DNA of 64,000 nucleotides from Pantoea phytobeneficialis (GTDB taxonomy: Bacteria; Pseudomonadota; Gammaproteobacteria; Enterobacterales; Enterobacteriaceae), in contig NZ_CP024636.1 in the NCBI RefSeq assembly GCF_009728735.1, positions 701,686-765,685 on the forward strand, read 5' to 3'. The stretch's first letter is position 1, and every line of letters begins with the position of its first letter. Positions 1 through 8,707 of the stretch are shown here, one piece after another. A program made the position numbers and the translations under genes. The notes below the pieces were generated by a model that had not been told where the DNA came from, ran no database searches, and saw only the letters and a list, made by a program, of their open reading frames with translations.

Positions 1-179
1 CAGAAAAGCGCCTGACGCACCGGCGTGCGGCTGACCTCCATCCGTTCGGCGATTTCGCTTTCGCTAAAGCGGTCGCCGGGCATCAGGCGAAACTCGAAAA
101 TATCGTTCTTCAGCGCCTGGTAGACTTTCTCTGCCAGCGCTTCCGGACGGCCTTTGCTGCGTTGCGGGCTGGTACTCAT
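1..179 (-). CDS. GntR-family transcriptional regulator, N-terminal part only
   Basis: The first 59 codons of a DNA-binding regulator; the rest lies beyond the window start. After a short basic lead, residues about 15-59 form a GntR-type winged helix-turn-helix: a helix with ALAEKVYQALKNDI, then LMPGDRFSESEIAERMEVSRTPVRQAL, the family signature. The effector domain is not visible, so the subfamily (FadR/FCD, HutC or other) cannot be told. The ATG at 179 follows an AAGGAAT ribosome site and lies 9 nt after the urea carboxylase stop, so it is probably the last gene of the atzF-uca operon. A likely role is control of that operon through the palindrome at 5609-5640; this is inference. Confidence 0.85.
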   Translation of the reverse strand, partial: MSTSPQRSKGRPEALAEKVYQALKNDIFEFRLMPGDRFSESEIAERMEVSRTPVRQALF

Positions 180-188
180 GGGCATTCC

Positions 189-3100
189 TTATTCCAGCCA
201 CAGCAGGGTGTCGCCCGGACTCACCGGACGCCCCGCCTGGCAGGCGATACGTTTCACGCGACCCGCCTCGGGTGCGACAATAGCCAGCTCCATTTTCATC
301 GCCTCGACGATGATCAGCGTCTGACCGGCGGCCACTTCATCACCCGGCTGCACCAGCACTTTCCAGATGTTGCCGTTCATATCGGCGCTCACCGCCAGTG
401 CGGAGTCGTCCTCTTCCGCCACCACCAGCGTCTCTTCACTGGTCAGCGGTGCGTTCTGCTCCTCCTGCGCCCACAGCGTCACTTCCTGTTCAAAGGCGGC
501 GGCCTGGCGGGCACGGAACTCAGCGATCGAGTCGGCGTGCTCAACCAGGAATTGCTGATGGGCGGCGAAGTCGAACAGCGTCTCCTCGATGCGGATACGT
601 GCGCGACCTTCGCGGAAGTCGTCGCGTAACTGTGTCAGTTCTGCTTCGCTTACCGGGTAGAAACGCACCTGATCGAAGAAGTGCAGCAGCCAGGGTTCGT
701 CGGCCGCGAACTGATCGTTTTTCAGGAATTTATTCCAGATGGGCAGCGTGCGGCCGACCAACTGGTAGCCACCGGGGGAGTCCATGCCGTAGATACACAT
801 GTACATGCCGCCAATGCCTACGGTGCCTTCAGCGGTGAAGGTACGCGCCGGGCTATATTTGGAACTCAGCAGGCGATGACGCGGATCGACCGGCACCGCG
901 CAGGGCGCGCCGAGATAGACATCGCCCAGACCGAGGATCAGGTAGCTGGCATCGAAAATGGTATCGCGCACCGCTTCACGGCTCTCCAGGCCATTAATAC
1001 GCTGAATAAAGTCGACGTTGTTCGGCAGCCACGGGGCAGTGGCGCGCACGGTTTCTTTGTAGCGTTCCACCGCGCCGAGCGTGGCGCTATCTTCAAATGC
1101 CATCGGCATCCAGACAATGCGCGACGGTACTTTCAACTGGCTGACATCACCCAGTCCGGCTTCCAGTTCCAGCAGCAACGCCATCAGTTGCGGCTGGCTG
1201 AGGATCAGGCTGTCGTAGCGCACCTGCAACGAACGCACGCCGGGTGACAACTCTTCCACACCAGGCACGGCGCGATCCCGCAGTGCTTGCATCAACAGAT
1301 GCACGCGCAGGCGCAGTGCCAGATCCAGCACGTTGTCGCCGTACTCAATCAGCACGTATTTATCACCGGCCTGGCGATATACCACTGCCGGGGTGCTGGT
1401 GGTGGCGGGTAATGCCGCCAGCAGCGTCGCCGAGCCGATGTCGCTGGCCGCCAGTGACGGTACGTCAAACGCAGGTGCATGGGCAGAACGCAGGGTCGCG
1501 ACGCTATGGGCCTGGGCTTTCTCCAGCGCCACCGCTTCGTCGGCGCTGATGGGGTGGAATCGGATACGATCACCCGGCTTCACCTGACCAACTTTCCACA
1601 GCTCGGCTTTGGCGATGGTGACCGGGCAGACGAAGCCGCCGAGGCTTGGGCCGTCATGGGTAAGGATCACCGGGAAGTCACCGGTGAAGTTCACCGCGCC
1701 GATGGCATATTCACAGTCGTGCACGTTGGAAGGATGCAACCCGGCTTCGCCACCGTTGGCACGCGTCCAGCTCGGTTTCGGACCTACCAGACGCACACCA
1801 AGACGGTTGGAGTTGTAATGTACCTGCCAGTCGCTGGCGAAGAATTCATCGATAGCGGCCTGGGTGAAGAAATCCGGTGCGCCGTGCGGTCCGTAGAGTA
1901 CGCCGATACGCCATTCGCTGCCGTAGTGCGGCACCAGAGCGTGATCGAGCGCCTGGGGTTCGCTGACTGGCGCAGGCGTGGTGCAGGCCGCAAGCAGAGG
2001 TTGGGAGATCGGCAGCATATCGGCGACGCGTAGCGTACGTCCGGCATGGCCGCCAAACTGGCCGAGTGAGAAGGTTGAACGGCTGCCGAGATACTCCGGC
2101 ACATCAAAACCGTTACGCACGGCCAGATAAGTGCGACAACCGCTGTGGGCGCGGCCCAGTGTCAGTGTCTGTCCTGCCGTGACCTTGACCGGTTGCCAGT
2201 AGCTAACCGGCTCACCGTCGAGATCGGCCGGGCAATCGGCACCGGTCAGGGCAATCAGCGCGTCGCTGTGAAAACGCAGCGTCGGGCCTTGCAGGGTGAA
2301 TTCCAGACCGGCAGCGGCTTCGTGGTTGCCAACAATGCGGTTGGCAAGACGGAAGGCAAAATCATCCATCGGGCCAGATGGCGGCACGCCGATATCCCAA
2401 TAGCCGAGGCGACCCGGAAAATCCTGAATGCTGCTGAAGGTGCCGGGTTGCAGCACTTCAATCACGCTGGCCGCCGGGGTGAAGCTGTCGAGGTAACGTG
2501 TCCAGACCTTGCCGCTGCGGAACGCCTCGGTGGCAACGATCTGACGCAGATAATCCAGGTTACTGGCGATACCGTGCAGTTGGGTGGCCCCCAGCGCTTG
2601 CTGTATTTTCGCCAGCGCGGCATCACGGGTGTCGGCATGGACGATCAGCTTGGCGACCATCGGATCGTAATACGCGGAGACTTCGGTGCCGGTATCGATC
2701 CAGCCATCAACGCGCACATCGTCCGGGAAGCTGACGCCGGTCAGCACGCCAGGGCTGGGCTGGAAGTTTTTCAGCGGATCTTCCGCGTACAGGCGCACTT
2801 CAATGGAGGCGCCTTGCGGTGCCTGCTGCATTCGCGCCCAGTCGAGGCTGTCGCCCGCCGCCACTTGCAACATGCACTCCACCAGATCAAGACCGGTGAC
2901 GCACTCGGTGACCGGATGTTCTACCTGGAGGCGGGTGTTGACTTCGAGGAAATAGAACGCGTCCTGTTCGGCGTCGTAGATATATTCCACGGTGCCTGCG
3001 CTACGGTAGCTGACCAGCTCGCCGAGACGCACCGCTGAGGCCAGCAGCGCTTCACGCGTGGCCTGCGGTAGGTTTGGCGCTGGAGTTTCTTCCACCACTT

Positions 3101-3806
3101 TCTGATTACGACGTTGCAGCGAGCAGTCGCGTTCGCCCAGAGCAATTACTTTGCCGCTGCCGTCGCCAAAAATCTGTACTTCAACATGGCGGGCGCGATC
3201 GATGCAGCGCTCAAGAAACACGCCTGCGTCACTGAAAAATTGTTCGCCGAGACGACGCACGCTCTCCCAGGCGTTGCGCAGCGCATCGGCGTCGGCGCAA
3301 CGCGTCAGGCCGATACCACCACCACCGGCGGTGCTTTTCAGCATCACCGGATAACCGATGCGATCGGCAGCGCTCAGGGCTTCTTCCAGCGAGGTCAGCA
3401 ACGCGGTGCCCGGCGTCATCGGCACGCCAGCACTGGCTGCCAGTTCTCGGGCGCGGTGCTTGAGGCCAAACTCGCCAATCTGCTGCGCGGTTGGGCCAAC
3501 AAAGGCGATACCGGCTTCTTCGCAGGCGGCGGCAAACGGCAGGCTCTCAGAAAGGAAACCGTAGCCCGGCCAGATGGCTTCTGCGCCGGTTTCTTTAGCG
3601 GCAGCAAGGATTTTTTCGATTCTCAGGTAGCTGTCGCTGGCTTTGTCGCCGCCAAGGGCAATCGCCACATCAGCCTCTTTCACATGGCGTGCGTTGCGGT
3701 CAGCGTCGGAATATACCGCCACACTTTTCACGCCAAGACGTTTCAGGGTGCGGATAGCGCGGCAGGCAATTTCGCCACGGTTAGCAATCAGAACGGTACT
3801 GAACAT
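189..3806 (-). CDS. uca: Urea carboxylase (urea amidolyase, carboxylase part)
   Basis: Biotin-dependent enzyme, 1205 aa, carboxylating urea with ATP and bicarbonate to give allophanate, the first step of the urease-independent urea pathway. Residues about 1-450 are a biotin carboxylase domain (start IANRGEIACRAIRTL, glycine-rich ATP-grasp loop GGGGIG, EVNTRLQVEHPVTE). About 450-1080 is the urea-specific carboxyltransferase region related to KipA/KipI (SGPMDDFAFRLAN). About 1130-1205 is the biotin carrier domain with VEAMKMEL, the biotinylated lysine being K1171. The length is normal for a stand-alone urea carboxylase. It starts 2 nt after the allophanate hydrolase stop, so the two are translationally close. 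Pyruvate and acetyl-CoA carboxylases share the end domains but not this middle part. Confidence 0.93.
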   Translation of the reverse strand: MFSTVLIANRGEIACRAIRTLKRLGVKSVAVYSDADRNARHVKEADVAIALGGDKASDSYLRIEKILAAAKETGAEAIWPGYGFLSESLPFAAACEEAGIAFVGPTAQQIGEFGLKHRARELAASAGVPMTPGTALLTSLEEALSAADRIGYPVMLKSTAGGGGIGLTRCADADALRNAWESVRRLGEQFFSDAGVFLERCIDRARHVEVQIFGDGSGKVIALGERDCSLQRRNQKVVEETPAPNLPQATREALLASAVRLGELVSYRSAGTVEYIYDAEQDAFYFLEVNTRLQVEHPVTECVTGLDLVECMLQVAAGDSLDWARMQQAPQGASIEVRLYAEDPLKNFQPSPGVLTGVSFPDDVRVDGWIDTGTEVSAYYDPMVAKLIVHADTRDAALAKIQQALGATQLHGIASNLDYLRQIVATEAFRSGKVWTRYLDSFTPAASVIEVLQPGTFSSIQDFPGRLGYWDIGVPPSGPMDDFAFRLANRIVGNHEAAAGLEFTLQGPTLRFHSDALIALTGADCPADLDGEPVSYWQPVKVTAGQTLTLGRAHSGCRTYLAVRNGFDVPEYLGSRSTFSLGQFGGHAGRTLRVADMLPISQPLLAACTTPAPVSEPQALDHALVPHYGSEWRIGVLYGPHGAPDFFTQAAIDEFFASDWQVHYNSNRLGVRLVGPKPSWTRANGGEAGLHPSNVHDCEYAIGAVNFTGDFPVILTHDGPSLGGFVCPVTIAKAELWKVGQVKPGDRIRFHPISADEAVALEKAQAHSVATLRSAHAPAFDVPSLAASDIGSATLLAALPATTSTPAVVYRQAGDKYVLIEYGDNVLDLALRLRVHLLMQALRDRAVPGVEELSPGVRSLQVRYDSLILSQPQLMALLLELEAGLGDVSQLKVPSRIVWMPMAFEDSATLGAVERYKETVRATAPWLPNNVDFIQRINGLESREAVRDTIFDASYLILGLGDVYLGAPCAVPVDPRHRLLSSKYSPARTFTAEGTVGIGGMYMCIYGMDSPGGYQLVGRTLPIWNKFLKNDQFAADEPWLLHFFDQVRFYPVSEAELTQLRDDFREGRARIRIEETLFDFAAHQQFLVEHADSIAEFRARQAAAFEQEVTLWAQEEQNAPLTSEETLVVAEEDDSALAVSADMNGNIWKVLVQPGDEVAAGQTLIIVEAMKMELAIVAPEAGRVKRIACQAGRPVSPGDTLLWLE

Positions 3807-3808
3807 GA

Positions 3809-5605
3809 TTATTTACTCCCCAGGGATGTCAGCCAGTTGCGCCAGCCGCCAAATTCGGTGATCTCCAGTGCCTGTTTCAGCACCATCGGTTCACAGATGA
3901 AACCTTTCACCACCCGGCCATCGGCCAGCGTCAGCGAGCCAATTCCCAGCGGCGGCGGGATTTCCGCCACAAACTCGCCAAAGCGTGCCAGCGGGATATC
4001 CCACAGCTCGACGGTGATCGCTGCCCCTTGTTCATCGCGCAGCAGGCCCGGTTTTTTGATCGGCCCATCCAGCAGCGCAAACAGGCGGTAATGGCTGGCG
4101 GTGGTGGTTTCCTCCACCAACACCGCCTGGCGGGTGGTGAGTTGGAAGTTGAGCGGCATACCGGTGAGGTGAGCACCCACGACTGCGACGCGCACATGAT
4201 CGGCGGAAGGCGGCAGTGCGCGATGCTGCGTCGGCTGCGCTTTGCCGGTGGCACCGAGCGGCAATGCCAACTGCTGCTGCCAGCGCAGGCCGAATTCCAC
4301 CAGGGCACGATCATGCCAGGCGGGGGCGATCAGGGTGATGCCCGCCGGCAGGCCATCGGCACGGAACGGTGCCGGTAGCGCCAGCGCGCTGAGGTCGGCC
4401 AGATTGGTGAAGTTGGTGTAGGTGCCGAACTGCGAGTTGTAGCGCACCGGCTCCTGCTTCATCTCTTCAACGGTGTGGATGGTGGGGGAGGTCGGCACCA
4501 CCAGCGCATCGAACTGCGCCAGCGTTTGCTGAATTTGGCGCGTCAGTTCCGCGCGCAGATATTCGGCTTTGAAGGCATCGACCGCGCTGTAATCCAGACC
4601 GCTTTTCACGATGCCATAGACCACCGGGTCCATCTCTTCCGGGCGGTTGATCATCTCGCCCACCGCCACGGTGCGCTCCGTTACCCACGGGCCGTAGTAC
4701 AGCTGCTCGGCCAGTTGCTGGAATGGGGTAAAGTCGATGGGGTGCAGCGTAGCACCGCTGGCGAGCAGGCGTTCCAGTGCACTGTCCCAGGCGGCTTCTG
4801 CTTGCTTGTCATCAAAGAATTCCGGGTTGGCCGGAATGGCAAAGTCGGGGTGTGCCTTGATGCTGGCGGGCGCAGTATGCGGATTGCTGCGCGAATAGGC
4901 ATCGGCCGCGTCATAACCGCCAGCGGCGCTGGCGACGGCAAAGGCATCTTCCACCGTCAAGGCAAATACTGAAATGGTGTCGTTCAGGCGGCAGGCGGGC
5001 AGCAAACCACTGGCCGAGAACCAGCCTTTGGTCGGTTTCAGGCCCACCACATTATTGAAGCCAGCCGGTACGCGACCGGAACCGGCGGTATCGGTGCCGA
5101 GCGAGAAGCCTACCAGACCGCGTGCCAGTACCGACGCCGAGCCGGAACTGGAGCCGCCGCTGACGTAGTCGGCATTAAAGGTATTACGCACCGCACCATA
5201 AGGGGAACGGGTGCCGACCAGACCGGTGGCATATTGGTCGAGGTTGGTTTTGCCAATGACCACCGCGCCGGCGGCTTTCAGTTGGGCGACGACAAAGGCA
5301 TCTGCGCTGGCGGTATAAGTCAGCGCCGGGCAAGCGGCGGTCGTCGGCCAGCCCGCGACATCGATATTGTCTTTGACGGCAAAAGGTACGCCAAACAACG
5401 GCAGTGCCGCCGGGTTGCGCAGATAGCTGGCTAACAGCGGTTCAATTTGTGCCTGAAGTTGTGCCGGGGTGGCGAGATACAACCACGCATTATCCTGGTT
5501 ATCGATAGCTGCGAGGTGTGCTTCCAGCAGGGCGGTGATCTGCTGCGGTTCCTGTTGGTAACGCTGTTGCCAATCCTGAAGCGTGTAGCCAAAAGTCGAT
5601 GCCAT
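3809..5605 (-). CDS. atzF: Allophanate hydrolase
   Basis: Hydrolyses allophanate to ammonia and carbon dioxide, completing urea breakdown begun by the neighbouring carboxylase; cytoplasmic, 598 aa. Residues about 1-430 are an amidase-signature domain with the Ser-cisSer-Lys triad: K78 in AVKDNID, the GGSSSGSA loop at 150-157, and nucleophile S176 in GTDTAGSGR. Residues about 455-598 are the C-terminal domain typical of full-length allophanate hydrolases, so this is not a plain amidase. I chose the ATG at 5605 (MASTFGY). A TTG 12 codons upstream is in frame, but it lies inside the operator palindrome and close to the predicted transcription start. First gene of the operon. Confidence 0.92.
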   Translation of the reverse strand: MASTFGYTLQDWQQRYQQEPQQITALLEAHLAAIDNQDNAWLYLATPAQLQAQIEPLLASYLRNPAALPLFGVPFAVKDNIDVAGWPTTAACPALTYTASADAFVVAQLKAAGAVVIGKTNLDQYATGLVGTRSPYGAVRNTFNADYVSGGSSSGSASVLARGLVGFSLGTDTAGSGRVPAGFNNVVGLKPTKGWFSASGLLPACRLNDTISVFALTVEDAFAVASAAGGYDAADAYSRSNPHTAPASIKAHPDFAIPANPEFFDDKQAEAAWDSALERLLASGATLHPIDFTPFQQLAEQLYYGPWVTERTVAVGEMINRPEEMDPVVYGIVKSGLDYSAVDAFKAEYLRAELTRQIQQTLAQFDALVVPTSPTIHTVEEMKQEPVRYNSQFGTYTNFTNLADLSALALPAPFRADGLPAGITLIAPAWHDRALVEFGLRWQQQLALPLGATGKAQPTQHRALPPSADHVRVAVVGAHLTGMPLNFQLTTRQAVLVEETTTASHYRLFALLDGPIKKPGLLRDEQGAAITVELWDIPLARFGEFVAEIPPPLGIGSLTLADGRVVKGFICEPMVLKQALEITEFGGWRNWLTSLGSK

Positions 5606-5608
5606 GAG

Positions 5609-5640
5609 TGAATTCCAACTGGTATACAAGATGGAATTCA
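5609..5640. promoter_or_regulatory. 32-bp near-perfect palindrome, candidate operator
   Basis: Arms TGAATTCCA (5609-5617) and TGGAATTCA (5632-5640) are exact inverted repeats, and a GTATAC core (5622-5627) sits precisely at their centre. Overall 14 of 16 base pairs are symmetric. It lies directly upstream of the atzF ATG and overlaps the expected transcription start of the sigma-54 promoter. A GTATAC core is common in operators of GntR/FadR-type proteins, and such a regulator ends this operon. Binding by that regulator is inferred. Confidence 0.6.
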
Positions 5641-5644
5641 ACAG

Positions 5645-5660
5645 AGCAAAGGCCGTGCCA
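5645..5660 (-). promoter_or_regulatory. Sigma-54 promoter of the atzF-uca operon
   Basis: On the minus strand the sequence reads TGGCACGGCCTTTGCT. It matches the RpoN consensus TGGCACG-N4-TTGCW at every defined base, with the GG and GC elements 12 nt apart. Transcription would start near 5634, about 30 nt before the atzF ATG. Nitrogen-controlled expression fits a urea-assimilation operon. Confidence 0.7.
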
Positions 5661-5723
5661 TATTTGTAACAGAATGATTATGCGAAATTAGTTCCAGTAC
5701 GATAAGTTTTTGTGATGAATAAG

Positions 5724-5740
5724 TGCACAATGGCGGCGCA
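5724..5740. promoter_or_regulatory. NtrC-like activator site upstream of atzF
   Basis: TGCAC-N7-GCGCA matches 9 of 10 arm bases of the NtrC consensus TGCAC-N7-GTGCA. Its centre is about 98 nt upstream of the predicted sigma-54 start, a usual enhancer distance. A weaker half-matching copy, TGGTC-N7-GTGCG, lies 22 bp further at 5746-5762. Between them and the promoter, 5667-5679 matches the IHF consensus except at one base on the minus strand. All are sequence matches only. Confidence 0.4.
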
Positions 5741-5864
5741 GCATCTGGTCGATAGCGGTGCGTGATCGTAAATTTTATGAAGAACATGGCAAGAGCGTGT
5801 TGGCCTGGTTAGCATGAAGAAAGTCTGGCATGCAGCTGGATCGCAGCACAAAGAGGAGAGTGAA

Positions 5865-7784
5865 GTGGATAAGTGGCGTAACTGGATTATAGGGATCTGC
5901 CTGGTCAGTGCGGCCAGCAGCGTGTGGGCCGATTCGCTAGACCAGCAACGACAGCGTTATGCCCAGATAAAACAAGCCTGGGATAACAAGCAGATGGACA
6001 CCGTGGCACAGTTGATGCCAACGCTACAGGATTACCCGCTCTATCCTTATCTGCAATACCGTATGCTGGCGCAGGATCTCGATCAGGAAACGCCGCTGGC
6101 GGTGAAGAATTTTATTCAACAATACCCGACGTTACCGCCTGCGCGTGCGCTCTCCACCCGTTTTGTCAATGTGCTGGCACACCGTCAGGCATGGCAGGAA
6201 TTGCTGAATTTCAGCCCGGAAGCACCGCAACCGGTACAGGCGCGTTGTAACTGGTATTACGCCAAGTGGGCCACCGGCCAGCAGCAGGTGGCATTTGATG
6301 GCGCGAAAGATATCTGGCTGCGCGGGACATCGCTGCCTAATGATTGCGACCAGTTGTTCTCAGTGTGGCAATCTGCCGGGCAACTCTCGCCGATCACCAT
6401 CCTTGAGCGTATTCGCCTGGCGATGAAAGAGGGTAACGATAGCCTGGTCAATTATCTGGCGAAGATGTTGCCAGCGGATTATCAAACCATCGCCACGGCA
6501 GTGATGACGTTGCAGCAGAACCCGCAAACCGTCACCAGCTTTGCCAGCAGCGTTGGGCCGACGGATTTTACCCGCCAGGCCACCAACTTTGCTTTCGCCC
6601 GTGTGGCACGGCAGGACGCAGAAAATGCGCGCCTGATGATTCCGGGACTGGTGCAGTCGCAGAAGATGGGACCGGCAGATGAGCAGGCGCTGAAAGAGAT
6701 CGTCGCGTGGCGTCTCATGGGCAACGATGTGACTTCTGAGCAGGCGCGCTGGCGCGATAACGTGGTGATGAACAGCGAATCCACCACGTTGATTGAGCGC
6801 CGGGTGCGACTGGCGCTGGGTAATAACGACCGGCGTGGACTGAATACCTGGATTGCTCGCCTGCCGGTAGAGGCCAAAGAGAAAGATGAGTGGCAATACT
6901 GGCAGGCCGATCTGCTGATTGAGCAGGGACGTAAAGATGAAGCCGACGAAATCCTGCGCAAGTTGATGCAGGGACGGGGTTTCTATCCGATGGTGGCGGC
7001 CCAGCGGTTGGGCGTCGACTACCCGTTGCAGGTGAATCCGGCTCCGGCACCGGAGAGCAATCTGGTGCAGGGGGCGGAGCTGGCACGGGTGCGCGAGCTG
7101 ATGTACTGGGGGCTGGATAACCTGGCGCGCAGCGAATGGGCTAACCTGATTTCCAGCAAAACCCGTGAGCAGCAGCAGATGCTGGCGCGCTACGCCAATG
7201 AGCAGGACTGGTGGGATCTGAGCGTGCAGGCCACCATTACCGCCAAAATGTGGGACAGCCTGAAAGAACGCTTCCCGCTGGCATGGCGCAATCTGTATCA
7301 GCAATACACCAGCGGCAAAGCGATTCCGCAAAGTTATGCCATGGCGATTTCGCGTCAGGAGAGTGCGTGGAACCCGAAAGCGCGTTCGCCGGTGGGGGCC
7401 AGTGGGCTGATGCAGGTGATGCCCGCGACCGCCACGCATACCGTGAAGATGTATAACATTCCCGGTTATGTGAACAGCGGCCAATTGCTTGATCCACAAA
7501 CCAATATCCAGATTGGTACGCAATATCTGGATTATGTCTATCAGCAGTTTGAGCAGAACCGTATCTTTGCCTCGGCAGCTTACAACGCCGGACCGTCGCG
7601 AGTGCGTAGCTGGCTGAACAACAGTGGTGGGCGTCTGGATGCGGTGGCGTTTATTGAAACCATTCCCTTCTCGGAAACCCGTGGCTACGTGAAGAACGTG
7701 CTGGCGTATGATGCCTACTATCGTTACTTCATGGGACAACCCGATAAGATTCTGGCAGATAGCGAGTGGAATCGCCGCTACTGA
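5865..7784 (+). CDS. slt: Soluble lytic murein transglycosylase Slt70
   Basis: Periplasmic muramidase of 639 aa that cleaves peptidoglycan with formation of 1,6-anhydromuramic acid. Residues 1-22 are a signal peptide (hydrophobic IIGICLVSAASSVWA, then D). A long superhelical alpha-domain follows to about residue 470. The C-terminal goose-type lysozyme domain carries the catalytic glutamate E499 in RQESAWNP and the family motifs SGLMQVMP and AAYNAGP. The GTG at 5865 is preferred because GAGGAG lies just upstream and the signal peptide then has normal length. An in-frame ATG at 5814 would add 17 residues before it. It precedes trpR, as in E. coli. Confidence 0.95.
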   Translation: MDKWRNWIIGICLVSAASSVWADSLDQQRQRYAQIKQAWDNKQMDTVAQLMPTLQDYPLYPYLQYRMLAQDLDQETPLAVKNFIQQYPTLPPARALSTRFVNVLAHRQAWQELLNFSPEAPQPVQARCNWYYAKWATGQQQVAFDGAKDIWLRGTSLPNDCDQLFSVWQSAGQLSPITILERIRLAMKEGNDSLVNYLAKMLPADYQTIATAVMTLQQNPQTVTSFASSVGPTDFTRQATNFAFARVARQDAENARLMIPGLVQSQKMGPADEQALKEIVAWRLMGNDVTSEQARWRDNVVMNSESTTLIERRVRLALGNNDRRGLNTWIARLPVEAKEKDEWQYWQADLLIEQGRKDEADEILRKLMQGRGFYPMVAAQRLGVDYPLQVNPAPAPESNLVQGAELARVRELMYWGLDNLARSEWANLISSKTREQQQMLARYANEQDWWDLSVQATITAKMWDSLKERFPLAWRNLYQQYTSGKAIPQSYAMAISRQESAWNPKARSPVGASGLMQVMPATATHTVKMYNIPGYVNSGQLLDPQTNIQIGTQYLDYVYQQFEQNRIFASAAYNAGPSRVRSWLNNSGGRLDAVAFIETIPFSETRGYVKNVLAYDAYYRYFMGQPDKILADSEWNRRY

Positions 7785-7793
7785 CTGTGCTAT

Positions 7794-7823
7794 GCTTCCG
7801 TACTCGTTAATGAGTACGGAAGC
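7794..7823. promoter_or_regulatory. TrpR operator in a 30-bp palindrome before trpR
   Basis: The core CGTACTCGTTAATGAGTACG (7799-7818) closely matches the trp operator consensus, so trpR is probably autoregulated as in E. coli. The symmetry extends outward to perfect 12-bp arms (7794-7805 and 7812-7823). The right arm includes the GGAAG that should serve as trpR ribosome site. In RNA from slt it would form a strong hairpin. Confidence 0.8.
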
Positions 7824-7828
7824 CCTTC

Positions 7829-8137
7829 ATGAGCCAACCCCTTTCTTCCCAGCCTGTTGAAGATAACTGGCTGCGTTTTGTTGACCTGATGCAAAATGCC
7901 TTCGCCGATGGCGTCGCCTTACCGTTGCTGCAATTGATGATGACCCCGGATGAGCGGGAATCTTTTGGCACGCGTCTGCGCATCATTGAAGAGTTGATGA
8001 ACGGAGAGATGAGCCAGCGTGAGCTGAAGAATGAGCTGGGCGTTGGCATTGCCACCATCACCCGTGGCTCCAACAGCCTGAAAGAAGCTCCGCCGGAGCT
8101 GAAACGTTGGCTGGAAGCGCGTCTGGGACGCGCCTGA
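7829..8137 (+). CDS. trpR: Trp operon repressor TrpR
   Basis: All-helical dimeric repressor, 102 aa (about 108 in E. coli), that binds DNA when loaded with L-tryptophan and controls the trp operon, aroH, mtr and itself. The N-terminal half ([12 protein letters not shown]... [21 protein letters not shown]) forms the dimer core. [25 protein letters not shown] is the helix-turn-helix. Its own operator lies immediately upstream. It directly abuts the convergent yjjX stop, with no space for a separate terminator. Confidence 0.97.
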   Translation: MSQPLSSQPVEDNWLRFVDLMQNAFADGVALPLLQLMMTPDERESFGTRLRIIEELMNGEMSQRELKNELGVGIATITRGSNSLKEAPPELKRWLEARLGRA

Positions 8138-8656
8138 TCACTGTTGGTACAACGGATGGGTGAACGGGCAAAGCGCCAGAATCAGCGCCTGATGGTAGAC
8201 GCTGGAACGCGTCAGCAGCCCGTGGGTAAAGGCACCAATCGCCCCGCCTTTCTGTTTGATATTTTCCACGCCGGTTAAGCGCGCCATTTCATCACCCAGC
8301 TCATGACCGGCGCTCAAACCTGCCATCACTACTGCTGGCAGCGTAAAGCTGGCGGAGCGTGATTCACCGCGCTGCTGCGCATTTTCCACCACCATCCACG
8401 CGAAGGCGCTGTCGCCTTCAATTCCGGCTTCAATGGCCACCCAAAAGTCCGCATCCGCTTTTTTGGCGCGTGCGTTGGCAACACGCTGACGTGCGCCAGT
8501 TCGCGTTTCGACATCCGTCAGCGGCTGGGCTGCAACGCCGCTCTCGACCTCGACCCCTTCAATATGGCAGGATCCTTCGCCGAAAACGTCGTTGAACGCT
8601 TGTGCAATCGCGCGGATTTTTGCCGGATTGATGGTGGCTGCGACAACATGGTACAT
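8138..8656 (-). CDS. yjjX: Inosine/xanthosine triphosphatase YjjX
   Basis: House-cleaning nucleotide phosphatase, 172 aa, that removes ITP and XTP arising by purine deamination so they are not built into RNA or DNA. The N-terminus has the [15 protein letters not shown] substrate loop; [23 protein letters not shown] and [12 protein letters not shown] are shared with the E. coli protein. The ATG at 8656 ([11 protein letters not shown]) aligns with the E. coli start and has GAGGG upstream; a start six codons earlier is possible. Convergent with trpR, divergent from gpmB. Confidence 0.93.
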   Translation of the reverse strand: MYHVVAATINPAKIRAIAQAFNDVFGEGSCHIEGVEVESGVAAQPLTDVETRTGARQRVANARAKKADADFWVAIEAGIEGDSAFAWMVVENAQQRGESRSASFTLPAVVMAGLSAGHELGDEMARLTGVENIKQKGGAIGAFTHGLLTRSSVYHQALILALCPFTHPLYQQ

Positions 8657-8707
8657 AATTGTTTGAACCCTCAAGGCAAATTTGTCGCAGTATAACGGAA
8701 ATTAAGC

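Noticed and set aside
5606..5641. TTG at 5641 as start of allophanate hydrolase
   Set aside because: It lies at the edge of the operator palindrome, next to the predicted transcription start, and has no ribosome site; the ATG at 5605 is better.
5814..5864. ATG at 5814 as start of slt
   Set aside because: It would put 17 polar residues before the signal peptide; the GTG at 5865 has a strong GAGGAG site and gives a normal signal peptide.
6360..7739. 459-codon open frame antisense to slt
   Set aside because: Shadow of the GC-rich codon pattern of slt. The protein is rich in His, Arg and Gln without domains, and the sense gene is a clear Slt70.
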